Of a DNA stretch of 64,000 nucleotides, positions 45,379-58,600 are shown piece after piece. The notes under the pieces are model-generated. The model searched no databases, was not told the DNA's origin, and saw nothing but the letters and a program-made list of their open reading frames with translations. Where the stretch lies: positions 1 through 64,000 of the forward strand of contig NMRA01000854.1 in assembly GCA_002633005.1 (NCBI GenBank), read 5' to 3'. The position numbers and the translations under genes are program-made. The DNA comes from Phoronis australis (taxonomy: Eukaryota > Phoronida > Phoronidae). The number at the start of each line of letters is the position of its first letter. Position 1 is the stretch's first letter.

Positions 45379-45532
45379 GTGACTTCCGGTTGTGACGACA
45401 CGTGCAGTCAGATGAAGCCTCTCTAAGCCGCATGCCAAGTGGCAGTTGCCTCTTGACCGAATGGTTTAGACGCTTGGTCATCGCACGTGCAACCTGGGTT
45501 CAAGTCTCACTGGGACACTGAAATTTGCTACA
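45379..45532 (+). mobile_element. tRNA-derived SINE, copy 2
   Basis: Same sequence as 45020-45173 with about ten substitutions (TGACCGAATGGTTTAGACGC; GGTTCAAGTCTCAC), 359 bp downstream in the same orientation. Tandem or dimeric insertion, or local duplication, would explain the pair. Confidence 0.7.
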
Positions 45533-45534
45533 CT

Positions 45535-46110
45535 ATTGTCAAAATACAACTATGAGCTAGGTACCACTGGTACTGGTACTGTCAGGCACTGTGCGTTGAA
45601 CATCGTTAGATTCAGAAATTTCACACAGCGCGGGTAGTTCTGCTCGTCACCTCGTCCTGAAACTTATATCAACATGTAGAACTAACGACCGGTGGGGGCA
45701 TGCAAAATCTGGGAATTAACCAATACTCACTTCGCCCGTTGCAACTGTTTAAGTGAAAAACAATTCTAATAAACATCATTTTTGTGCATAGTTCCCCGAC
45801 TTTTGTAACAAAAGAAAAGTATGTTGTCATTTTGAAAATAGTATGCTTGTGACACGCACACGCGCAATTTTAAAAAATTTTGCGACATCTCTTGGGAGAT
45901 GGTGACAGCTTCGCAGCAGCAAAACTTGTTCTGAAATTCAGTTTGCTGGTATTAAAGTAATGAAAACTAGTAACTGATATGTAACCAGTTCTGATGATTT
46001 GTTGTGACATGTATGCAACCTCGTGGAATAGACCTATTGAAGAATCGAGGAAACAAGAAATTGGCTAATATATGACGCAATATTTCATGGCGCCGAAAGC
46101 CGACACAAAA
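45535..46110 (+). repeat. Dispersed repeat, copy 2 (partner 16190-16810)
   Basis: Colinear with the copy in the YTH fusion gene: GTGACACGCACACGCG, GCAGCAGCAAAA, TGTGACATGTATGCAACCTC and AAGAAATTGGC. It lies inside the insertion that splits the foldback right arm. Confidence 0.75.
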
Positions 46111-46884
46111 AAGCACTATAATTTTAGCAGTAGAGTAATGGTAGGATGTCAATTTTTCCAACACCGGTTAATAATTTAGTTTACTCAAGGAAGAGTGTAG
46201 TTTTTAATGACACTAATTTTGTATCAGATTTCATTTGGTCAGTTTTTTACCCACGTTGGCACAAAGCTGTATATTAAGGTATACAGCTTTGCACCAAGGC
46301 TAGCCTTGTATCAAGGCTAGCCCAGCAGTAGCACCCAATAAACTGTGGTACTCCTTGCTAAGAGCCTGCTTCATAAGCGGGAAGCTTTTCGGCCAGTTAT
46401 ACCTCATACTAGTTTTGATTAAGTCGTCAAAATCACATTTCTATAAGAACCTTTTGCACACAGAGGGATACTTTAGGAGGCCATCTTTGTCTTTAATTCC
46501 TTCCAACTTGAACATATAATCAAACTTTTTTCGAGCAGTCCTTCGTTCAGTTGCCCAAATCGGCAACTGGCAATTTTTATACTGCTAGCGCCAGGGTATA
46601 TGACGTCATACCTTCTGACCATTCTGATTTTTGCTGTTTGACTCTATATGTTTACTTCCTGTATTATTTTGAGTGTTTTCTCAGATGTGTGCATGGCAAC
46701 TCCATGAATTTTTGTGAGGTTCCCAAACAAAATCTCAGGTCGCATTCTTGGTGACCTGCAGGCATCTTAACCCATTAGCCAAAGAGCAATAGCTTGTGGT
46801 TGAGTGATTAATAGAGGCCTTTATATTACTATCAACACTCATTTGTAAATCCACCACTATGCCACTCACATACACTGTATATGT

Positions 46885-47046
46885 AAGGAGCACTACCACT
46901 ATGTAAGAAAAGGAGTTCTAAAACTATATATGTCAGTAAAGGAGTTCTACCATTATATATGTAAGTAAAGGAGTTCTAAACCTATATGTAAGTAAAGGAG
47001 TTCTATCATTATGTATGTAAGTAAAGGAGTTCTACCACCATATATT
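46885..47046 (+). repeat. Minisatellite, about 30-bp unit, 5 copies
   Basis: The unit is approximately GTAAGTAAAGGAGTTCTACC followed by ATTATATAT. It lies between METTL1 and the MFSD5-like gene. Confidence 0.85.
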
Positions 47047-47802
47047 CCATTGTTGTAAAAGTGGTTATACCACATTGTACTTTCCATAGTTGTAAAAGCA
47101 TCTTGTGCATTGCACTGGTCAACTACAGGAATGTCCACATATTACGGCATCCACCACTTTTTACCCTCTGCCGCCTATGTCATCACCCGCCATCGTGATA
47201 TAACCCCCCATACATCATCACAGCCAACCCCCTCCCGCATTTAGGCAGTAATTGAATAGGTTTGTCATTTGTCTATAGATGTTTACGGGTAAACCTTGGA
47301 AGAGTGAAACGACTGGTCCCATTCTGGAATTAGTTAATTCCCCTTGAAGGTGAACCAGTTTCCCAGTGATATATATTGTGATGGAGATATTTTAATAAAC
47401 CACATGGTGATGTCACCATTAATCTAATCCCCCATCATAAATCGTCATCTTTTCCAAACCTCCTCCCTCCCGAGTATTGACGTAATCCGTGAGTATTCTC
47501 TAACCACAGGGACCAAACTATTGACCCTGACATGAGAGCTTTAGCTTTCAGATGATTGGCAATGTTGCTGATTCCTTAATACCAGTACAAAAGAAGGATT
47601 CTTTTGAAAAATAAACTTATTATGGAATGATACCCCCCCTCTCCCGTTGAGTACTTGCTATGATTGACTAAACAATGTTGGTGGTTAGTGACTCAAAATA
47701 TGATGTTGAGAACTGGGTAATCAATCTTCTACGTTGTGGTAGTAAAAGAAAAAAGTTAACTACACTCGACCGAACATTTTATTTTTGTCTTTCAGGCACA
47801 GG

Positions 47803-49188
47803 ATGTTCAGCAGTGTTTTCAATCGCAATTGCTACATTGCGTTCGGAACTGTAGCTCTGGCGTATGTTCCAATAGGCTACTTAGCCTACAAGTCCAAGTT
47901 GACTTACAGTGTTGGAAACAATCCTGCATTTGTCAAATTCCGGAAGGAATACTTTCTGGCCTACTTTCTTGCCATGGCTGGGGACTGGCTGCAAGGACCT
48001 TACTTGTACAAGTTGTACGCTCATTATGGATTTCTTGAAGCACAGATAGCTGTTCTGTACGTGTGTGGATTTGCTTCGACAGTCATTTTTGGAACATGGG
48101 CGCCAGCGTTAACTGAGAGATTTGGAAGGAAGAAACTATGCGTTGCCTGCATGATCATCTATGTGATAGCATGCTTGTTGACACTGTCCTCTCTCTATGG
48201 CATTCTTGCTCTTGGTCGAATTTTAGGAGGTATTGCAACATCACTGCTATTTTCTTCGTTTGAGGCGTGGTATGTGCACGAGCACATTGACACTCATGAT
48301 TTCCCAAAGGAGTGGATATCGGTAACCTTTAAAATAGCCTCATTGTGGAATGGCGTCATATCAGTGGTCTGTGGTATAATTGCTAACTTGTTTGTTGGAA
48401 GTATGCCAGGCCTTGCGGGACCAGTTTGGCCTTTCATGTTGGCCGTGCCATGTTTTATGACTTCAGCACTGATTGTACTCAAGCAATGGAATGAAAACTA
48501 TGGTCATCAGAAAGTAAATCTTAGAAAGTCGTGCATGCAAGGGTTACGTGAGATTGCTTTCAACAAGCGCATATTTCTGATGGGTGCCATTCAGGCTTTG
48601 TTTGAAAGTGTGATGTACATCACAGTGTTTTTGTGGACTCCAGTATTAGATGGTATGACGCGAGCTGATGCACCATTAGGCATCATTTTCTCCACATTTA
48701 TGGTCTGTATCATGATGGGAAGTAGTTTGTTTCAAATCCTCTCGGCCAAAAATATATCTGTGTGTTTCATATTGGCTTTTGCCATGTTGCTGGCAATGCT
48801 GTCAAACTCTCTATGTGTCATATCTACTCACAAAGCAGTTCGGGAGGTGTCTCTCAGTTTTATTTGCCTCGCTTTATTCAATACCTCAGCAGGAATCTAC
48901 TTTCCGGCCATGAACTATTTACGAGACACGATTATACCGGAAATACACAAAATCTCCATCATTGGTTGGTTCAGAGTCCCTCTCAATTTCATCGCATGTA
49001 TCGTATTGATGACATTACATAATGATAACAGCCGACATGGCAACAATGTGATATTCATTGTCTGTTCAATTCTTTGCTGTGCTGCATTAGTCTGTGTTGC
49101 CAGTTTCCGTGCTCTCTTGAGAAAATCAGAAGATGTTGCAGAGTTGATAAATCGAAACGACAACCAAGAAACTCTTATTTTGGTATAA
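47803..49188 (+). CDS. MFSD5: MFSD5-like major facilitator (molybdate-anion transporter type)
   Basis: A single coding exon of 461 residues begins at the ATG (47803) seven bases after an acceptor TTTCAG (exon start 47796), so at least one 5' UTR exon lies upstream. The first ATG after the acceptor starts MFSSVFNRNCY, which fits the family's short N-terminus (human MFSD5 is about 450 aa). Around twelve hydrophobic segments, the YFLAYFLAMAGDWLQGPYLY block and the MFS loop motif TERFGRKK (104-111) identify it. The family is annotated as molybdate transporters by similarity to algal MOT2; direct animal evidence is limited. It acts in membranes. The C-terminal tail is short and acidic. AATAAA at 49323 is a likely poly(A) signal. 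The gene is divergent from METTL1, with 4 kb between start codons. Confidence 0.96.
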   Translation: MFSSVFNRNCYIAFGTVALAYVPIGYLAYKSKLTYSVGNNPAFVKFRKEYFLAYFLAMAGDWLQGPYLYKLYAHYGFLEAQIAVLYVCGFASTVIFGTWAPALTERFGRKKLCVACMIIYVIACLLTLSSLYGILALGRILGGIATSLLFSSFEAWYVHEHIDTHDFPKEWISVTFKIASLWNGVISVVCGIIANLFVGSMPGLAGPVWPFMLAVPCFMTSALIVLKQWNENYGHQKVNLRKSCMQGLREIAFNKRIFLMGAIQALFESVMYITVFLWTPVLDGMTRADAPLGIIFSTFMVCIMMGSSLFQILSAKNISVCFILAFAMLLAMLSNSLCVISTHKAVREVSLSFICLALFNTSAGIYFPAMNYLRDTIIPEIHKISIIGWFRVPLNFIACIVLMTLHNDNSRHGNNVIFIVCSILCCAALVCVASFRALLRKSEDVAELINRNDNQETLILV

Positions 49189-49329
49189 TCCAGCTGTGTC
49201 ATTGTGAGACATAATCTTACACCTGGAATTGCAAATCTGACTATACCTGTTGAATTGAAACATTGGTAAATTATTGGAACTTTACCTTCATAAACAGTTT
49301 TTGTGAGGTACATGTATGCAGCAATAAAA

Positions 49330-50480
49330 ATTCTGATGTGTAAACATGTTCAGTATAAAACTTGCCTTTGATGGGCACCCATCAGTCAGATATTCGGTTA
49401 ACTCGGGCAGAGTTCTGTGGTATAGCTGTATTTGTGCACTTGACTTTTCTGATAAGTCGCAATTTGCTGAACTCTCATGAAAATCTCAAGTCCCAGTTGG
49501 ATGCAACTTAAATGAGTTATACCTTTGATAATGCAAAATGGCAGTCCCAAGTGAATAGGGATTTTTGCTAAGACACAGCTATTATCATTGATTTAAATAA
49601 CTATTATCCAAAATAACTATTTTAATATCCAAAATAACTATTATCCAACCAAATGCTGTACTGGCATTCAATAAACATTGTAGTTACATCTGGTATCTAA
49701 GTAGATCTACTTTACGTGAAGTAGTGAGATGCAATGATCGAAATATTGGAGTTTTGATTCATTTACATTTTGTAGCTTTCCAAGAAAATGTGCTGGCTAC
49801 TTTGAACAGCCTATAATGACGAAATTGTGCTCTCATTGCTGAAGAATTGTACTGAATTTCCCACTTATTTTTCCCCTTTGTCTATTTACATTATGAACCA
49901 TGTGTGTCAATTGTTTGTCATTACTGTTCTGGTGAGTTCATTTCCATATCAGCCAATTGAGGGAGTATATTTTATGTTACAGTCGTCAGATCTGTAGTGT
50001 TCTTCTGTCAGTGGTTTGTGTCTGTTAAAGTTTCTTTAATTTAGAATGTAAAAGGACATTATTTGGTGCTTTCACTGGCAAAAATATTTACGGGGAAAAC
50101 ATTATGTGAAGAGAGAATTACCGCTGTAGGATTCGTCTGTGTAGAGAACGAATATTTATGAGCCACCAGGCACATTAGGCCTGCAGGAACTGGTTTGTTT
50201 CTTGAGCCGATAAGGGTCTTCAACTCCACAGGAGGAAATGCTAGTCCATGGCAGACTACTTTCCAGCCCTGGCTGGCCCTCGTTTTTAGGCAGACAAAAC
50301 TAAATAACTGTGGCTCCCATGACTTTTGGCAATTTCAGCTCAGCCTGGTGTTTTGTGAAATTTAAAGCCCCTGACATGTGGTAATAGGGTTGCCATTTTC
50401 CTATCATTTTTAAGAATTGTATGTTTTGGTTACACATGTAATATTCCTGTTTCTGGAGAGTTGATTTAAGATTACGCATT
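49330..50480. other. Intergenic; nothing recognised
   Basis: This lies between the MFSD5 poly(A) signal and a minisatellite. A short three-copy AAATAACTATTATCCA repeat is near 49590-49640. No gene was seen. Confidence 0.45.
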
Positions 50481-50481
50481 A

Positions 50482-50970
50482 TTGAAAGTTATGTGGCGAG
50501 CTGTATCTCAGCCTCAATACCTCAACACTAATTGTTGAAAGTTATGTGGCGAGCTGTATCTCAGCCTCAATACCTCAACACTAATTGTTGAAAGTTATGT
50601 GGCGAGCTGTTTCTCAGCCACAATACCTCAACACTAATTGTTGAAAGTTATGTGGCGAGCTGTATCTCAGCCACAATACCTCAACACTAATTGTTGAAAG
50701 TTATGTGGCGAGCTGTATCTCGGCCTCAATACCTCAACACTAATTGTTGAAAGTTATGCGGCGAGCTGTATCTCAGCCTCAATACCTCAGCACAAATTGT
50801 TGAAAGGTATGTGGCGAGCTGTATCTCAGCCACAATACCTCAACACTAATTTTTGAAAGTTATGTGGCGAGCTGTATCTCAGCCACAATACCTCAACACT
50901 AATTGTTGAAAGTTATGTGGCGAGCTGTATCTCAGCCTCAATACCTCAACAATAATTGTTGAAAGTTTCA
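50482..50970 (+). repeat. Minisatellite, 53-bp unit, about 9 copies
   Basis: The unit is TTGAAAGTTATGTGGCGAGC, then TGTATCTCAGCCTCAATACC and TCAACACTAATTG. Copies differ by single bases (CCTC/CCAC), with no length change between most units. Confidence 0.95.
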
Positions 50971-51879
50971 AACTGTGATCATTATGTATGGTAGTTTCTT
51001 CAAATTTGAACAAATCAAAATCGGAGTTTTCTATTTTTCAGCTTTCTGCTGTGTTACAGTGATGTATGTAGGGCTGGGTTCATCTCTCGTAACGGAAGAT
51101 AACCATGCCCTCCCCACACCTAGTTACACCAAAATTTTGATATTCATCACATCTTGATTGATGCAGATCATGGAGTGAACGAGTTCTGCGATAAACTTTT
51201 CAATTTTGCACAGTAATTGCAAAATAACAAAAAATGGAATTACACATGTCCGCCATGTTGTGTGATAAATTGAAGAGCATTTTATAATTCATTTTTGTTG
51301 GGTATCTTCAGAGCTCCCATTGTTTGTTCCAAGTTGAAGAAACGTTTACCCTATGACACTGCACTTATCTTACTGAATTGGTGGGTATTTTTTCGTTGTG
51401 GTTAATATGCTGTTATATAAAATCAACAGGATTCAAAAAGAAATGTCCTACTTTCAAGTTCATCAGCTTGTGTTGTTCTTGGCCATGGTCAGAGCACAAA
51501 ACTGGAAAGGTCAACACAAATATTAGAGATTAAATTCACCTTCCACCAAAGAAATTCCAACTTTTGACACATAGCACTGTGTAAGTAGTCTCAACTCGAT
51601 TGATTATTAGGTCTGGAAAGAACAGACTCTTCATAATTGTTACACTATACAGTGTTTAAAAACTTCTTGAACCTGGTCTCCATGCTCCAATTCTTACGGA
51701 GCCCAAATTCACCTCTAGAGATCTCGGTAAAACAAACAACTGAAATGACAAAGGTCTAAATTGAGTTATTTCTTTATGGAAGGCAGGTTCTGAGCAGTTT
51801 TGAAGCCACGTACAGTGTCACCTTTGAAAACTATTGTTTGTTTCATGATATGGGGTGGAAGTTGTGGAACCCTGAATGC

Positions 51880-52230
51880 ATGGATGACAATCATAACATG
51901 CATATGAAATGCAGAACTTCTTGTTTATGAAGGGGTAGCCTGATTTTAACTACAGGAAACTTGTGGCATTGCGAGATGCGGGGCTTTGTGTTTCATTGCG
52001 AGTACATAAATCCCACACTAGAAAATCTCATTGATGAACTACAGTCCATTCTACACATAAAGGCGAATGACTTCACAGACTGAAAGCAGTCTTGCTAACC
52101 TTCAGCAATAAAAGACCAGAGTAAAAACAAATCTTATGAAGAGTTTATTCAGCAATATTGTTAACAGTCATCTCAAATTAATAACATCGACAATAAATAA
52201 AGCACTTTGAACACAGCGGATAGGATTGAC
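51880..52230 (+). repeat. Dispersed repeat, inverted copy of 39075-39440
   Basis: Contains TTGATGAACTACAGTCCAT, AATAAAAGACCAGAGT, AGTCATCTCAAATTAATAAC and CACTTTGAACACAGC, each the reverse complement of a segment at 39 kb. It lies downstream of the NAP1L stop codon. Confidence 0.85.
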
Positions 52231-52689
52231 AACAAAGTATTTTATTTTTCAGTTTGTACTAACCTAACACAGAATGTTTTCCACTGTAATAATCCCAATC
52301 AACAGCTGTTTCCATCACTAAGCTAACATTATGTGGCACTACACAGAGATCTAGTACACACTCAACAGATCGATAGTGAGATTTATATGCATTTACAAAG
52401 AGCTTACTTACAGTTTTGCTGAGAAATTTACCTGGCATAGGGTTCATTATTACAAAATACATAAGCTACAAAAAGACTAGGAACAATGCACGGCACTGGA
52501 AATAGTTACAACTAGCCCGCTTGCCATTTATCAAGAGTAGTAAAAATAAAGCATGCGTTACACACCGACTTTCCTTTTAATTGTATACACGACTAAATAG
52601 AAAGGTTGAAATTGGATGAATGTAAACATAGAGTGAGACTTAACGGTAGTCGAGGCAGCAGTGGTCTGGTGATGTTGTTCTTTGTACAC

Positions 52690-55600
52690 TTACTGTTGCT
52701 TGCAGTCGCCAGGAGTCTCGCCCTGTAATGACAAACAAATTACCTTGTGACAACAAAACTCAGGGTGGAAATAATTCATGGCCACGCCTCATTGTCATCA
52801 ATTCCTATGTTAGCCTTGACCAGTGGGGGAGCGTATATTGACAGTTGTGTCGTCCACAAGCTCGTAAAGCTCATCATTGCAAGCATTAATTCAGCATAAG
52901 TTGGCCCAAGGTTTCTTCAGAGTTTATTGGCTGCTTGGTTATTCAAAAAGTTAACAAGAGCAATGCGGAGTGGTGAAATGCACCCACGAATGCACCGCAA
53001 ATGGTGAGCTTCCAGGGGTTGCTTCTTTTTAGAGCTATTTGGTTGATAGAGGGGTGGACGTCAAAAAACAGACTCGAAAACAGTAAAATGGCCACTAGGT
53101 GGTGCAAAATACCTCGAATCCATCCGAAAACTGGAGGATAGCTTCATCTTGCCAAATTTTATAAAAATCCATTGAGGACCTTTGAAGATACAGAAGTAAA
53201 CCTAAAAAACTAAAATTGCCACTAGGGGACACAATGGTAGTCTGATCCGTCTGAAAGTTTGCTCATGCCGTCCCATACATGAAAGGAACACGTGCAAAAT
53301 TTCATGAAAACACGTCAAAGGTTTTGGAGATGAAGCAGCAGATGCCAGATGGATGGCCGGGATAATGGCATAATGCATCAGCATATAAATACGCAGGCGC
53401 ATAAGGAATAACCAACAGAAAACTAAAATTTATATTTAAGGAAAATCCCCTGATGCATGCAAACGTTCATGGCGTGTCGACCTTACAATCAGTTTTTCAC
53501 ATTCAAAACAGCCCACAGAAATTCGATCAGGGAGTTTACTAAGCTCAAAATATGAACGGCAAATCGAGAAGACTCTGGTTTAGTCTCTAAAACAGCACAC
53601 GGTGAAGCTTTGGTGTCGGAGGAGCTTCCAGTAAGTACAGTCTCGTATAGCGTTACTCTTCAGTGTAGGAGATTTTAGTGTGCACTGCTTGTAGTTGCCA
53701 TGGTTTGAAGTTTAAGACTGCATTGAGTTATGGGTACCAAGACTGCACTGAGTTTGATTTGAGTGACAAAAAAACAAAATGTACACCATCTGTAATATGC
53801 AAGCTGATGAAATGTAGAAGCAATCAAATGAAGCTAACAGAATTTACCAAGGCATCAGAAGGGGACTTAAACCAGCATGTCGCACTGTTCAGCTGACGAA
53901 GAAACAAAACTCACATTTTGGCCTTTTACTTTATCAAACCGGTCTCACAATATTCCTTACTGTGACAGGATTCCATTTCTGATAGCAATTAGTACTGTTA
54001 GGGTTGCCCATCCCCAATAGAAGCCTAAAGCATTTTCTGTAGTCTCTTATGGTTTTGATATTCTTTTTGGTAACAAGAATGCAATCCTATCACAGTAAAT
54101 AACCTTCTTTGATTTTTGTTCTTAGCCAGCTAAACAGGACGGAATGCAGCTTTAAGCAAGAAATGACAACTTAACTTGGGAGAGGGGTCTCCTCTTAGCA
54201 CTCGAAATCAAAGTTTTGCCTCTTTTCAATTCTACTTATGCCCAAATTAAAGATAATTGTTGATTTTTCTGTGCTCAATGAAAACTGTTAATGTGGATAA
54301 CTGACCAATCCTAGTTTGTAGTTAATAACCCCAGCATTACAGGTATAAATTTGAGTTTGAACTCGAGACCTCGAGTTTTTACTAGGAATCTCAAGTGTGT
54401 TCAAGCTTGAAGCTCGATTATAGGGACAGAGCGTAGAATAACACACATCTATCTTGAATTCACATAAAAGTAGACGGGAAAATGTCAAAAATAACAATGA
54501 GCTTAATTTCGAGTACCTAGAGTGAACCCCAGGCCAAGGACAGTACAGACCAGAGGATCATCCAACATGTAAAGACACACCCCAGTTCATGCACCAATCA
54601 CATGTAGCCAGCAGCTTTGCGCTGCATTGGTACAACGTCACAAACCATGGCAACAAGTTTCCCAAATGTTTCCAAACAGGTCAATAACGTCCTACATCTC
54701 CTTACATTATATACTATGTACAATCTCCTTGCACAAGTCTCAGACAATGCATTATTACATAACATAAGGACGGACAGCTTGTTTTTCACTTGACAGATGT
54801 CAATGCATGTAATGAACAGAGATCTCAAAACTACTCTGTACTTTATTTTCACCCATTTATAACCCACGAAGGCTTACAGCAAACGAGAGGCATCACACGA
54901 ATAGGAACAATTCGAAAATTTTAGCCTTCCATGCATTTGCATTTTTATTGGCAATTAATAAAAAACAAATTTCAATGCTGTTCAATTGCCACAATCATGT
55001 TAATGATTCAACACCAGGAATTTTAAAATCAAATTGAAAAATTTAATCAACTTTATATATTTTTGAAAAACATTTGATTATGTGCTGAAAGAGCATCATA
55101 AAAGTGAAATTCCCGAAGCTTTTATCTGTCAGACTAGAAGCTGAAAGATTAACAATAATTATTATACCGTTTCTAACACTCTTTAGATATTCACTGAACA
55201 CTTCACATAAAGTTGAATTAAAATCCAAGATCCTAATAAGAACACCGAGATTTCACATCAGCCAGTTTTACAACATAAAATCAACAGGTGAGTGAAAATA
55301 AACAGACATTTTCAATTCTTAAACAGAAACCACCATTCTTGGTTCATGGTGACATTTTTTTTTAATTTCTCGAGACCTGTGGAAGCAGACGCCAGGAAGG
55401 CAGGGCAAGAGGCTTCCACGATTCAAACAGAGTGTTTGACTGTCCTTGATAGCTATTGAGCAGTGGTACACCAAAACACGGATGATTTGGGCAACATATC
55501 TACCAACTGCATAAAAATCAAATGCCCTCATTTAAGATGCATGCACGGTCTCTTGCATTGAAACTCAAGCCAAAGAGAACATAAAACAATTCCAGAATGC

Positions 55601-58600
55601 CGAGTAACTGTAGTTAGATCATAGCAACAGCAGAGATTAACTGAGTTATACACCAATATACATGCAAGTACAATGATTTACCTGAATTTCACAATCCATT
55701 AGGCTAGTTAGCCTGATGGTCTAATGCTCCTAGCAAAAACAAAATTATTTAGTTCACAGTAGAAGCAGACGACGCTCAAGTGCGAGAGCCCCGTATAAAT
55801 AAAAATACTCTGTGAACACAGCCGACACCAAAGTCTTCAAGATAAGCCAAGGTTTTCTTTTACTAACCAAGCTCTTGCATTTCAAGCACTACATTAGATG
55901 ATAGACATTTTACAATTCAATTAAAACCCATTTTGTAACATGTCTATCCCCATCACTGTAGCAGATCTCCACTGTATCACTATGGGCTAATTGAACGGTA
56001 AAACAGATTCCAGTTAACTTGTACACACTGGGCAAACAACCGTGGAGAAATTTACTTGGATTGGTAAAGACTAGGTTAACATCAATTTTGTAAGAAATGA
56101 TTTGTCCTACTTGTAAATGATTCCTACTTGTAATACACGTTTAAGATATTTGAAATGCAAATGTGTTCAACACCCTTGACCATTGCGGCTCCATGCGCTG
56201 TTTGTGGTTTCTTTCCTGGTTAGGAAAATGAACAAATGAAACTACTTTTTGATGGGTCACATTCAAGCAACGACAGCATTGGATACCTTACATTTACCCA
56301 CAGCTAAAACAGTGCAGAGCCAGCTTGAGGTTTGCTCTGATACAATGTATGCAGAACCACAAGCAATATACTCACAGGTGCTGGCTTGTAATCAGGATCA
56401 TTGTCGTCGTCATCGTCATCCTGGTCATCGCCCACGTCCCCGTCATCGCCTTCTTCTTCTTCATACTAAATGAAGAAAAATACAAGGACCATGTAGTACT
56501 GAGAAACAATGGTGAACAGAGTCACAACTACACAACAGGAAAATCATCACAAAGACTAGAAAAAATTCTTGTTCTTGTTGCTTTCTAAGGGTGCGGAACC
56601 CATAGTCACACAGCTATCACTATCAGTCAGGTAAACAGGATTCATCAAAGCAAACACAAGCAGTTGAACTGTAATTCTATGTCAATACATGTCAAGCGTA
56701 TAGTTTGCAGCTATCTCCATAGCACACAATCAGGTCATTATGTTGAGACACTGCAGTAATGCAATAACCCTTTGAAAAATGGAGAAATTATAGTTTTGGC
56801 AATAATTTTTGCCAAACTGACAAAATTGTTTAGTAGGCAGTTTAATCTTGGTATATCAAACCAAGCAGACTCCAAGAATTCAGCAAATCAATGGCAAGGT
56901 TTGACTTTTTGACATGGTAAAAATCCCACACATCTGACATTGTGAAACATAATGGAGTTAGGAATTGTTCAGCAAAAACTGGACGGGAAGACTGTTATCT
57001 CAGGTGTTCCAGCCAACTTTTGCTCAGTTTATCCCGGGTGTTCCAGCCGACTTTTGCTCAGTTTATCCCTGGTGTTCCAGCCGACTTTTGCTCAGTTTAT
57101 CCCGGGTGTTCCAACCCATTTTTGCTCAGTTTATCTCGGGTCGCCTAGCCGACTTTTGCTCAGTTTATCTTGGGAGTTCCAGCCGACTTTTGCTCAGTTT
57201 GCCAGTACTTCAATTCAGATATCTTATCTTCTCATGTATAGACAACAATGTCTACATCCAATGTGCACATAGAACAAACTGCACTCACCTCTTCGTCTTC
57301 TAATGCCTCTCCCGTGAAGTAAAGCACAGCCCGAGGCACAACACGTTCCCGGATAAAATGGCCGATCTCGTAATCAGCAGCTAACAGTTCCTCCGTTTCC
57401 TCGTCCAACTCAAAGTCTTCACCCTCGGGAACTGTTCAGTAAGACAACAATGACAGTTAATTTGCTGGATCCGAGTTTGGTGAATAAGGTGGTTAAAATT
57501 GAAATAAAGAATGTTTTTGTATCTTATACATCAGAACAAATTGTGATTTTTGGTCTGGGTCAAAAAAATTCCAAAAGTTTCAGATCCTTTTATTTTCTAA
57601 CAATAATCCTGCAACAAATTTTAAATTTTTCAAGTTTATTGTAGACAATTAGATAATGCAAGGAGACATGGTTTTGGTGAATTTTTGTAGACTTGTTGAT
57701 TAACGTCATTTGTTTCCATGAATTAATACAAAAGAATCAGTTTAATTTAAATTCCAGTAATCTTATTCGTCAATCTCGGGTCCAGCAAATTAAAATGCTC
57801 GACATACAGTTTTGTGTGAATTTGTGCCTTTTCAAAGAAGTACTAAGGGCTGTTCCAGTAAAATCCGTGTGGGAGGGGGGGACAGCAGTAGAAATAAAAA
57901 TTCATGGGTGGTGGTCTTCAGAAAAAAACTCAAATTATGGGTTGTTGTTCCTGTAAGAAGTGATGCATTAAAAATGGGTGGTATTTTTTGACCTGTTAAT
58001 GTTGACAGGTTGGTTACTGAAAAAATGCAATTGGCATGTATCTTAACTTATTTCAATACAAAAAAGCCCATATTGCCAAAGAACAGAGTGCAATATGTTC
58101 ACTTAGCCATTAATCAACTCATGGGCAACTTGATTTCAGCCAACTGTTTGTCTGCAGTCCTATTGAATTGAAAAGTTATGCAACACTAAACTGGTGTTAA
58201 CACATATAAGAAAATTGATGATTTTTAAGTAAAAAGTATGAGGAGTAAGATAAACAAGTTCCAATATTCACTCGACATAGAAGTATAAAAGAGTTTGTGG
58301 AGACAGTTTGAGATTCATAGATCCTTATAATTGAAAAAATGTTCATTGAAATTATAGACACATGGTGAACAGAGACACCTGGTGGCTGCCAAAAGTATTG
58401 CTCACAGGCTACCTTAGTTTTTGGCAATATTGGACAAGGCAACTAGTTCTTGTCTGTCAATCATCTTAACAGGTCCTCCTGGAGGCAATTTGTTAGCAAG
58501 TGTTGGATTTTATATTTTAACCTATTAAAAATGATTAAAAAATTATGGGTCATGGGTTGGAGAAATAAATGAAAAATATGGGCGGTGGGTACGAAATAAA

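Larger units (their letters stand above)
44195..46610. mobile_element. Right arm of the foldback, split by later insertions
   Basis: 44195-44985 and 46330-46610 are together the reverse complement of 42200-43225. The roughly 1.35 kb between the two parts holds two tRNA-derived SINE copies and one copy of the 16.2-kb dispersed repeat, so these arrived after the arm was formed or were carried in with it. Confidence 0.78.

Noticed and set aside
48915-49313. Minus-strand frame opposite MFSD5
   Set aside because: Antisense shadow of a well-supported transporter coding exon.
56942-57303. Repeated [11 protein letters not shown]-type frames
   Set aside because: Produced by a 33-bp minisatellite in a NAP1L intron.
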